Shown: piece after piece, positions 47,099-57,642 of the stretch
Position numbering within the stretch: position 1 is the first letter of the stretch
Layout of the letters: the number at the start of each line of letters is the position of its first letter
DNA from: Lineus longissimus
Taxonomy: Eukaryota; Nemertea; Pilidiophora; Heteronemertea; Lineidae
Assembly (NCBI RefSeq): GCF_910592395.1
Contig: NC_088319.1
Span: 14,012,001-14,076,000 of the forward strand
Reading direction: 5' to 3'
Length of the DNA stretch: 64,000 nucleotides
The notes under the pieces: model-generated
Seen by the model: the letters and a program-made list of their open reading frames with translations, nothing else
Told to the model about the DNA's origin: nothing
Database searches by the model: none
Program-made: the position numbers and the translations under genes

Positions 47099-48929
47099 AT
47101 GCGGCCATTAACAGACGAAGAAACGAGAACAGTTTTCGAGAAGCTGTCTAAATAGTGAGCAGTTAGAAATTTACTTTCAAATTGTGAATAAGAGTGTGAA
47201 AGAGGCAGCTTAAATATTGTATGGTGTGGTATGTACATCAACGCTGTACATCTACATGTCATATCACTTGTACATCATTCATGTCATTGAACAGTATGCA
47301 TGATATACAAAATACATTATCAGTGCTTGACGCTTATTTGTATATTTTGCACCGAAGTGATATCGTGCCATACTCCAATGGCCATAATGATGATATATTT
47401 GCTGCGGATCAGCCAACAGTTCGAGTTGCACAACGACAACTCGGAACCATCGTCAGATCTAGATCTGGGACCGAAGTTCGGAAGTGTTCTATACAGTTGG
47501 TACCCGACAGATCGGCCAGACATATGTCGCAACCGAGCATGTCGTGACGACGTGAGCAATAGCCATGTGACTTTCAAAGTCACTTATTCGTCCGTGCACT
47601 AGTGTCAGTCGTTCTGTTTTGTCAACTCAACTCATTTGTCATGTCTTTTCAGTATTGGAGAAAACATCAAGTTGCTGATTGACCGACCAGATGGCACATA
47701 CTGCTTCAGATATCATCGCGATAGGATATTCTATGTTAGGTATGACACAGGCTCTGGAGTTGTGCTGTGTGCAGCATTTAAATCGCAATCTTAAAAGTTA
47801 AAAAAACGTTTTTATGTCATCCAATTTAAAAAAACGTTTTGAATGACATCAATTCTTAAGGGGTACCACCCGACCTTGAGGCCTTGCTTTCAAGTATTGC
47901 CACTAGTTACTGAAATCTGCTCTTTATCTGTGTTTCAGTGAAGAGATACTGAAGAAGGCAGCTCATGTTTCAAGAGAGAACCTCATGACGTTTGGAACCT
48001 GCTTTGGAAAGTTCACAAAGAGTGGAAAGTTTCGATTACACATCACAGCTTTAGATTTTCTGGCACCATACGCTAAGGTGAGTGAATGTCGAAACTTATT
48101 GGAGGACATCCTGTTTGCTTCAGATGCTTTTCCTCAAAACCTAAATTTGTACCAGATTGGTACCTCGAGTCTCGAATGTTCTTGGCTCTGATTGTACCGG
48201 AGTGAGTTGGCTCTCCTATATCAAACACAGGTGACAAAATGGACAGTTTCGTAAGGTCCTCAGATTTCATCTTCGAACCGCGATAACAAATGCACACTTC
48301 TGGCAGTCAGACGACTTCTCTTCGCGCTCAACATGAGCCATTTTTTCTTCCAGTTTAAAATCTGGGTGAAGCCAAGTGCAGAGCAGCAGTTTCTGTACGG
48401 CCATCATGTGATGAAGTCGGGGCTAGGTCGAATCACTGAAAACACAAACCAGTACCAAGGCGTGGTAGTTTACTCTATGAATGATTTACCATTGGTGAGT
48501 AGAATTCTAGAACTTGGGAGGGGGTCTGGCAAACGTTGTTTTGGGCAAAGGGAGTGAATCATGAACACTTGGTCAGTAGACATTCAGTATGCTCATTATC
48601 AAAGTTGTCAGGTCAATGCGGAGTTCTTACACAACCTTTGTCTGTGACTTCTATCGTGAATTTTGTAATGACCAAAACACACAAAGGTTGTTTGCATATA
48701 GAACTTCTTCACTCAAATGGCATGGACATCAAAGTAAAGTGGCATTAAAATTGTCTGATTAGAGTGGTATAGAGAATTATTTCAAAAGTAATTTGTTTCT
48801 TGTTTTCAGGGATTTGGAGTTGCCGCAAAATCAACACAGGAGTGCCGCCGTGCAGATCCGATGACAATAATCACATTTCACCAAGCGGATATCGGAGAAT
48901 TCATCCGGAATGAGGAGGCACTTTTATAG
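47099..48929 (+). CDS. NIP7: 60S ribosome assembly factor NIP7
   Basis: Five exons: 47099-47154, 47653-47739, 47939-48077, 48354-48494 and 48810-48929. All junctions are GT-AG and in phase, giving 180 residues, the same length as human NIP7. The start [20 protein letters not shown], the block [13 protein letters not shown], and the C-terminal half ([54 protein letters not shown]) match the family almost residue for residue. The first ~90 residues are the pre-PUA domain and the rest is the RNA-binding PUA domain. NIP7 binds pre-60S particles in the nucleolus and is needed for pre-rRNA processing and 60S export. It is head to head with the coiled-coil gene 1.1 kb away and 0.6 kb upstream of PARK7. 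A polyadenylation signal follows. Confidence 0.97.
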
Positions 48930-49124
48930 CATAAAGTCTATTTGCATCAAACAAAGACTCTTGGCTCTTGGACAATAACTTTCTGGAATGAAATCAGGAT
49001 CGATTATTTCATGGGGGGGGGGGGGGTCAATGTGATAGAAGTGAGAACACTAAATAGACATTTATCCCTACTGTGTTCGGTTAAAAATTTATCTTCTGTT
49101 GACAGTGTTGTTGTATAAATGTAC

Positions 49125-49130
49125 AATAAA
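49125..49130 (+). terminator. Polyadenylation signal AATAAA (NIP7)
   Basis: AATAAA about 195 bases after the NIP7 stop, followed by a GT-rich stretch ('gttgtctgtg'), as expected at an animal cleavage site. Confidence 0.7.
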
Positions 49131-49204
49131 GTTGTCTGTGATTCAGATATCTGTGTTTATCCTATTTTCTTCATAGGTCCAAATTAACTGAATTTAGGCC
49201 CTAC

Positions 49205-49296
49205 CATTGAATGGTTTATCACCAGTATGAATCCTTCAGATGATCACATTCACTCGAGTTCACATTGAATGGTTTATCACTAGTATGAATCCTGGC
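49205..49296. repeat. 58-bp direct duplication
   Basis: 'cattgaatggtttatcac.agtatgaatcct' occurs at 49205 and again at 49263. It lies between NIP7 and PARK7. Confidence 0.8.
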
Positions 49297-49562
49297 CAAC
49301 ATCCCCCCCCCCCCCAGGACCCCTTTCTTTAAAAGCCACAAATTCTACAGGGGGCCATCCCTTTTTAAAATCTAAAAACCTCTTTTAAACACTAAACGCG
49401 CGCATTCGTACGTATTTCCCGCGTTAGGAACTGGTGGCGTCACCTGTTATTACTAAAAAGAACTCCGACATCCTTCTAACTTCCCTCGATGTGTACCTCG
49501 AGGATGTAACAAATTGCATAATAGGCTCTTCATCTTTTAAATTAATAAAGGTCTATCACAGC

Positions 49563-51103
49563 ATGTCGAATCCGACAGCTCTTGTGGTCCTTGCAGAAGG
49601 AGCAGAGGAGATGGAGACGGTCATCACAGTGGATGTCTTGAGGAGGGGAGGGGTAAATACAGACAAAAACACATTTGAATGTCGCCGAAAACATTTTGCA
49701 CTTGACAGATTCACTACACTTACCTACAGGGTGTCACAAAAAATGTGTTTTGGCGGAGCGACTTGAGTGACAACTCTCTTTCACTACAGTAGAATCTCTC
49801 TATGAAGACACCCTCGGGGCTGACAAGTACTCACCTTGATAGAGCGGTGTCCTGATTAGAGTGGTCAAATTGAATGTAAACAACCAATTTGGGACCAAAA
49901 GTGTTCTTATTGATAGCGTGGTGTCCACTAACACTAAATGGAGGTTCAGCTGTAATTTCTAGAGTGATATATTTTACTACTAACCCTTACCATTTTTACC
50001 CATAATAGCTTTTGTATGTGCTGTATTTTCAGATTGATGTGACAGTGGCAGGATTGGACGGCCCTGACGTTGTCAAGTGCAGCCGCGGCGTCTTCTTAAA
50101 GCCAGATATTGATCTAGATAGCGTTGCAAGCAAAACTTACGATATCGTTATCTGTCCTGGAGGAATGGGTGGGGCAACAGCATTGGCTGCGGTAAGATAT
50201 TGCCCAGAGCAACTTGACAATTCACTGCCGTTTCCCAGAGAAGGTTCTCGGCCGGCCTCGATTTGATTAACAAAATAAGTCTAAGAGAGATTTATCATCC
50301 AAGCACAAAAGTGTCGACAGTGAATTATTTAGTCAGGCCTTTTGCCCTTCCAAAAATACTTCCATCAATCAAAATGTCTGTATTCCAAGTCCTTCTCTCT
50401 TCAGTCGCCCAAGATGAAGACCATTCTTAGTGAGCAACAGAAGAGTGATCGAGTCCGGCCTTTTGCCCTTCCAAAAATACTTCCATCAATCAAAATGTCT
50501 GTATTCCAAGTCCTTCTCTCTTCAGTCACCCAAGATGAAGACCATTCTTAGTGAGCAACAGAAGAGTGATCGATTTGTAGCAGCTATCTGTGCAGGTGGG
50601 TCAAAATATTCAGCCAATGTTCTTTAACAAGTAGAAATCAAATTGTTTCATAGAATCAAAAACAGATTAATAAATATGACTTGGCATTATTCAGACTGGG
50701 CAATAAATGCTTCCCTGTCTCATTTGCAGGCCCCTTGGCTTTCCATAGCCATGACATCGCTTTGAACAAGAAGGTTACGTCACATCCAGCTGTCAAGGCG
50801 GATATGGAAAAAGACAGTAAGTTTGGTGTTTAAAAATATCGTTTGTTTAACACCCTTTGAAAGATCTTGCAAAAACAATTACTGGATTACTATGGCCAAA
50901 AATTGTCGAAAGTTTTGCTGAATTTCTTTTCTCCTTTTTCAGAGAAATTCACCTATTGTGATGAGCGAGTGGTCAGAGATGAAAAGGTTATCACAAGTCA
51001 AGGCCCTGGAACCTGCTTCGAATTTTCCCTTGCAATAGTTGAGGCATTACAAGGCAAGGAAAAGGCAGACTCAATTATTCCACCCATGTTGCTGAAGTTG
51101 TGA
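49563..51103 (+). CDS. PARK7: Protein/nucleic acid deglycase DJ-1
   Basis: Five exons: 49563-49652, 50033-50191, 50526-50595, 50730-50816 and 50943-51103. All are GT-AG and in phase, giving 188 residues (human DJ-1 has 189). DJ-1 is a small dimeric flavodoxin-like cytosolic and mitochondrial protein of oxidative-stress defence, with reported deglycase/glyoxalase activity. Key residues are present: Glu18 in GAEEMETV, the nucleophile Cys105 in AAICAG (human Cys106) and His125 in VTSHP (human His126). The C-terminus [18 protein letters not shown] is the family signature. Exon 3, which carries the cysteine, follows a near-identical partial copy of itself (50331-50451). The frame is open 43 codons upstream of the chosen ATG to another ATG at 49434; homology supports 49563. 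Intron 1 holds a MITE. Confidence 0.96.
49785..49954 (+). mobile_element. MITE with mariner-like ends, in PARK7 intron 1
   Basis: The left end 'tacagtagaatctctctatg' and right end 'ggaggttcagctgta' are imperfect terminal inverted repeats closing on TA dinucleotides, as for Tc1/mariner-type elements. Inner copies of 'gtgtcctgattaga' and 'gtgttcttattgatag' are also related. 170 bases, noncoding. Confidence 0.7.
50331..50572 (+). repeat. 121-bp tandem duplication including PARK7 exon 3 acceptor
   Basis: Copy 1 is 50331-50451 and copy 2 is 50452-50572. They differ at only a few bases (for example caggcc/ccggcc and tcgccc/tcaccc). Each has the polypyrimidine tract, acceptor AG and the first 47 bases of exon 3. 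Copy 1 stops before the codons for FVAAICAG and the donor site. Confidence 0.95.
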
Positions 51104-51769
51104 ATGCTTGGACTGTCATAGAGAGAAGAGGAAGTTATGGTGCTGGTTGTCATTTTTGCTCCTCCTTTTAAAATCGAGTGTGTGAAATCGCCATTTGTTA
51201 TAAAAAAAATGTATAAGGACACTTGTGCTTACTTAAAAATATAATTGTATTGTCAAATTGACTAATTGCCAGTGATCTGTCCATCTTCTGCCGATGTAAC
51301 ACTTTCAGTTTCATTCTGAACTCTGAATCTGATGTTGACACCATCACCAGAGCAATGCCAGCTGGTCTTCTCAATGGGGGATAGCTTCTATATCGCTGAC
51401 AGCAATCGCTACTAACTGTGACCTGTTCTTTTAATGCTGGCTTATGTAGTGTTCTTGGTTGTTTATAGATGGTAGGGTGGCTGTTTACCTGGCATTGCCA
51501 AGTTTCTGTTGCTGCATATCCAATTACACAGGTTGCTCCCGAACAAGGTTGGCATGCTGTTGCCTGTGCATTTTGTGCTTAGTTTACTGAACCCCTTCTA
51601 TACTGTCATGACTGCCTTTTCCAGAAAGGTAGACTTAATAAATTGTAAATACAAGTTATTTTGTGCTTTTTGGTTTTTTCTGAAGCATTTTAAGTGTTTC
51701 GGACTCTAGGATTGCTCAACCCTTTGAATGCGATACTCGTAATCTGTGCAGAGTCAATTTTTTACGAGT

Positions 51770-52340
51770 CGATGTCATTCAGGCAGAGGAATAAAATGGG
51801 TTTCCATCATCGATGGTTTCATTCTGGTAGAGATGTGGCCATCCTGGCCTTTTGCAAGTGTTTTCCTGGCAGAGACAGAACGGGATGCCGTAGCCTTGAG
51901 TGAGTGTTGTCCTGGAAGAGATAAACGTGGGTGCTCTTCTCATAACCAGTGTCTTCCCGGCAGGGGTGAATGTAACTTGTCCATTGAGGCAGTCTTCCTG
52001 TCTGAGACTAAATGGGGTGTCCTTCCATGAACCAATGTCATCCTAGCAGGGACAAACTTGAACGTCCTATATATTTCAATGAACTCCATTAAGTCGATGT
52101 CTTCCTGCCAAAGACCAAAGACTGGCTGTCCTTGCCTTGAGTCCCCCATGTCTCCCTGGCAGAGACAAATGTGTCTGTTCTTGCCTTGAGCCAGTTTCCT
52201 TCTGGCAGAGACGAAGGTGGCTGTCCTGGCCATTGGCTAATGGCTATTGGCAGAGACAAAAGTAGCTGTCCTTCAATGAACCAGTGCTGTTGTAGAGGCA
52301 AATGGCTTTTTGAGCTAATGTCATCCTGGCATGGGGTCTC
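51770..52340. repeat. Degenerate minisatellite, ~45-bp unit
   Basis: About 12 copies of a unit like 'gtcttcctggcagagacaaa' plus 'tgtccttgccttgagccagt'. The 'ggcagagac' core recurs near 51868, 51914, 51959, 52000, 52045 and onwards, 41 to 46 bases apart. Frames through it are periodically open on both strands, which produces false coding frames. Confidence 0.9.
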
Positions 52341-55121
52341 CAATGGAGGATCATATCTGGATACTTTGGAGAACATAACCGCAAAACAGAACATCGAAGT
52401 ACTGCGTAATTTCATTTTATTACCGGATTCATGTTAACCATGAACAACAGCATTGCTTTATCAATGGTCAATAGGTGGAGTCACAAACAAAACAAGAAAA
52501 GACGGAATAAATAGAGTGAAATTTGTAACAGATTTGAACCATGACATTGTTGTTGGTGGCATCGGTTCAACCTCAAATACTTGGAGACATCCAAAACAGC
52601 CGCCATTAGGGCCATGGCGGGAGACATTTTTGGTGATCACAAAGACATGTTCTAATATTACTGTATCATACATAAAAGATCAACATGAGATACAGTACGT
52701 GCTTTTGTCTTTATCTCTTGTGTGCTGGGACAAGAAAATACGAAAAAACTTAACAAATTCCCAGCACTGCAAACTTACTACAGCTGTCCTATCAAATAGC
52801 TTCAAATAGGACTAATTAATAGCACGATACAAAAGATTTGTCCTCAAACAGGTTCACTCAGGGTGATGATGCTTGATTTGGTCCTTCACTTTTTGGTTAA
52901 CCTGACACTAGGACATGAATGAATGGGTACGAAAGCATACCTTCCAAGAAACTCGAAAAACTTACAAAAGCTGCATGTTGCCGTTACTGATGATGTCTAC
53001 ACTCCTAAGGCAGTATCTCACAGCAAAGTTTAGTTTTAGACATATTTTGTAACCAGTGCACAGGAGTGTAGATTCAGTCATGATCGGTAATGATCTATAA
53101 GTACTCCATGGATTAAGGTTTTATGGAGAATTTTTCCAAGGCAGCTTTGCATTCATACCGAATTAGCAGAATGTTTCTTGGAAAATACTTATACTTTTGC
53201 ATTAAAGAAATAAAGCTATTCCTTACACGAAATATGTCCTTGGCAAATGTGTGCAAATCTCAGTGGTACATCCAGTGTTAATGTCTAAAGACAACCAAAG
53301 ATGATGTGACAGGAACTACGCTAGACCTGAGACAGGCTTATCATTTGGAATATTTGCCACTACCAATGATGGCTACCGGGGATGTCATAAGTTGCAAGTC
53401 ACATTAATGTGTGATCACCATGAGTATACTTTTCTCCACAGCATTATTTAGGCTTGGAGAATAAACACCAAATGAATTGGAGCAAAAGGTCAGCCTACTT
53501 GATGCACCTATTGTACAAATTTGAAGTGCAGTCTCTGATGCAAAAAGTGAACAAGAAAAATAAATATCTACAGAAAAAAGAAAATTTAGCAAAAACAAAA
53601 GATCTAGAATAAAAGCGATAGTCTGTTTCTCTTACAAGATCACCAGAGCATTGTGTATCCAAAAAATTTGTCAACAGCTGATTTTGCTAAGGTTCCTTGG
53701 GACACACTGTATGAATCTTTAAGAGAACAGACTGAAGTCTATGAGCACACTATGTTATGACTAAGGTGACAAAATTATGTCATGAACTATACAAATGATC
53801 TAAAATCACACTTTCAACAAATATCCTAAAAATATCAAGGAATATTTACAGGGTTATTCAACGATTTATACATTTGTACACACAAAAGCCTCTTTGTTAT
53901 AAATATGAAATATGGACATATTTTTCCCTTGATTGAGCTTTCATGAGTAGGCCTTACTGGATGGTCACATCCAATGCATCTCGGAATAGGCCTTTTTCAA
54001 TTTTAACGACTCGTAAAATGATTTTAAGAACACTTTCTGTACAGTATACGTTTTGAAACTGATATTTTGAAATGCGGTAATATCATTTTCAACCATTTTT
54101 TTCCTTTTGATATTTCAAATTTTTTCCATTTAAATTTTCGCTCTCAAACTTGGCAGTAAAGAAGAACTGAGGATAAATGCAAAATGTATTTCATAATACA
54201 TTAACTAAATAATCTAGCAATTTTAGGAATATCAGTTTCAAAGTGCACCAGTAAATGTACAAGTCCTTTTTTATGCTCAATTAATTATTTACAGGTTATT
54301 AAAAGCTACAATGTACATAATAATTCAGCTTCATAAACTTTATACCTCTAAATGTTTTTACAAGTAAAAAAAGCTGTGGTGATCACTTTATTGAATTTCA
54401 ATCAAGTTTTTTATACCCTTGCTGCTTCTTCACCAAATTGATAATTTTGACCTCGTCTTCCCAGCCATACAGTTTTGACTGTTGGGTATTATAACTTAAA
54501 CACACACATTCCACCCTGGAGAGTCATCCCCCAGCTTGCCAAGAATCAGGTAGGCCTTCCAACCTGCTGAGGTGTCCTTCACAGGGGCAATACCGTACTA
54601 GAATGGAATACTGCGCGTCAGTGCAGTCACATGCCTTACAACCATTCATCCAAAATAAAACAAATTATTCACGCGCAATCATAATTATGAATAAAAAATC
54701 ACACAGTTATAAGTACTGTAAATGATACTGGATAATGGGTACCTAACAGTACATAGACTGGAACTTAACCCCATACAAAAACAAAGAGCATATTTGATAC
54801 TCAATTCCCTGTCATAGTAGGAAATTCCCAGTCAACTTGCCCAACAACAACATGCAATGATACTTGTGGTTTCCATAATATTAACTGCAGCGCGGAACTT
54901 TCCCGAGGCCTTGGCCAAAATAAGGCTAATCTGGTTTTGTCTGGTTCGACAAGTTTCCCCAAATACCAAATGAGGCTCATGGTCATGGGAACTTACATAC
55001 TGTAGACATTGGAATAAGTAATGCCAACCAGGGAAATCAGAACATACTAAGAAGGTAAAGGCAAAGCTCAGGAGAGCCGGGAGGCGAGCCACTGAAAAGG
55101 CTGAGAGGTCTGAAAAGAGCC

Positions 55122-55152
55122 ACTTTTTATGGCTGCACAGCCATAAAAAAAG
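55122..55152. repeat. Near-perfect hairpin
   Basis: Arms 'actttttatggctg' and 'cagccataaaaaaagt' pair around a 2-base loop; no function is suggested by the context. Confidence 0.75.
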
Positions 55153-57642
55153 TAAGCTTATAAACAAAAAAAATTAGGCCTTAATCTGATATACATGTAC
55201 TTCAGCAGCTTATTCGAACTTCTACAGTAACTCCTGTTTGATTCAGTTCATTTTTGTACATGTATTTTGTTTAAAATGGATCACCATGAAAACCATTACT
55301 AAAATGAGACCATCTTTCTTGGCACAAGGCCTGCTCCTCTCAGTGCCAAAAAATGTCATTCAAACAAAAAATTGGCAGAACCATAACATGAGAATGTTGT
55401 TTTTTACACGCATGTGGGTTACCAAAACATATAACTGTTAGAAACAATTGTCTTGTACCACTTTTGCCAAGCCTGCAGCCCCAAGTGACATCAACTCATG
55501 TATTGAATTGTTCCGACTGAATGACGGTGCTAAGCATTGAAATCATCCCCAGATGACAAGAACTGAGTGCAAAACTTTTGTTTTTTGACCATGGTGAAAT
55601 TGTGTCCTTTTGATGAATTCGAGGTTTTTAACCATGGAAATATCATGTTTTTAGCATGGTGAATCTTCATCACTGTGAGCTGACACTGAGCTAATGAATT
55701 TCTGATATCAACAATAAAATAATTCGTATTGCATCTCACGCTAGGGCTATATTGATCTACTCTCCGCATGATTCAGCATGTAAACCATAGTAAGCCGTTT
55801 CTAGATGATATTTTGCGGTCAATACACGGACAATAATGTGCTTGCACCATTAAAGCATAGTCATCCATTTTTTAAAGCTATATTCTGGTCGCTTTTTTAA
55901 CAACTATAATTGATAAAAAAATCATTTCAAACAAAACACCATGGTAATGTCCTTTTAAATATTCCACCAATGTGATTTGTTCAGTTAACCCTTTTTGAAA
56001 TGAGCCTAACATATCAAAAGCCAGCTTTGATTTTTCTCTTCAAATTTGGTACCAAAAACAGCCTGCATCAAGCCTGAGTGATAGATCTACATTAACTTTA
56101 AGGGGGAGTGCCTTAAGACAATGCCCATCTGGCATTAATGATAAATATAGTGTTTCTGTTCAGAAGGCGCAACTGACATACGTCCAAAAATGTCCACAGA
56201 TAGTTTGTAGAATGTTTGTGTTCATTCCTGGAAATATCCAAGAACCAGCCTCTGCACAGGAGCTCTATAAACTTAGCTCGAGACAGTCATTTAATTCATA
56301 GACATACGTTTAGTTATGAATAAATGGAAATCAACATACACACTCTACCTCAGTCTGTTAATTAAATCACAGCTAATAAACATAGATATATGTGGCCTGC
56401 CACATAATTCTAATATGACACTCACACTGTTTGACTAAGTGTTCAACAGCACGACCATAGATCTAAAATTCCACTAACAGTAAATTGCATCTGACATGCA
56501 ACACCTTCAATTCAATCCCGACATGAACAATATTATGGGATTCCAGTGGTTCTGGTGAACAGAGATTAATAATGACATCCAGTGGTTCACACAATTAGAA
56601 AATCCACTAAACCCAACAACTCAACCAAGTGGTTTTGCTAAAGGATTTGATCTGAATCAAAGACTGGAGAACCGTGAGAGGTAGAATTTTCTATCGTGGA
56701 CGGAAATTGACATAATTTCAATTCCTTACAACCATTGGTACTTGTTGTACTGAGATCACAGAGGAAACCATTCTGAAGGGAGATTATATGCAGGAGCCAG
56801 GGAGGTTAGATTTAATTACACGTGGTCACTGCCAGGGGCCGCTTCTACCTCACAATACATTGAAACTATTCACATATATGGAATATAATTATTGCTGACT
56901 CACCCCCCCCCCCCCCCCCGCTCTTGCCTATATCACCCCCCTCTAAAGGACACAATGGCACAAATGATATCAGGAATGATATTTGTTAGGGATTTGGTGA
57001 AATATATACAGTAAACAAGGCACCAAAGCCTGCCAATCTTATATTTACACAAAGTCTTACCATCATAAATCTGTATTTGATTATATACAGACCAGAACGA
57101 ATGGCGGCCAGGCGTAGTGTGAAATGCCCTCCACACACTATTAAAGTGGTGATGAAATAATGCATAAAAAAGTCGATAATAACTCAAGAATTTGGTAGAG
57201 TGTGGCGGGCATTAAATTCAGTTCTACTGGCATAAGGGCCATCACAGATCTGGCATATTCACATATACTGTAAAACCAGTCAGGAGTTGTCACATTTAAC
57301 TTTCTAGATGATGGCACAACTTTGTAATAACATACTCCATGACATAACACAGCTGCTGAAAGCTTTACGGTTCCTGACCTGAATTTGCAAGACGGAGACT
57401 CCATAACTTCAGGACGGATCATATCAAATCCAGTGTTGAAAAGCAAATCAAGTCAAAATTCCTTGCACACATAGTAGGCACCATGTCGAAACCACAGCAA
57501 TATGCATGATCGATGGAGGATGAAGATCTGATAACTTATTATTGAAATAATATTTTGAAATATCACACAGGTTCCTTTGAAAGGCAAAGTTCGAACCAAT
57601 TTGTTTGAAAGGGCCATCCAAGAGGATGATGATATACCACCT

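Larger units (their letters stand above)
51104..57642. other. Intergenic, no gene recognised
   Basis: Between PARK7 and the TEAD-motif gene. It contains a possible PARK7 polyadenylation signal (AATAAA 51637-51642), the minisatellite at 51770-52340, a hairpin at 55122-55152 and a C tract at 56903-56919. A 'tactgtaaaaccagtcaggag' repeat end lies near 57266. The AT-rich part from about 53,000 may include a long 3' UTR of the minus-strand gene. Confidence 0.6.

Noticed and set aside
51694-52415. Overlapping open frames on both strands after PARK7
   Set aside because: Produced by the ~45-bp minisatellite, which is periodically open in several frames.
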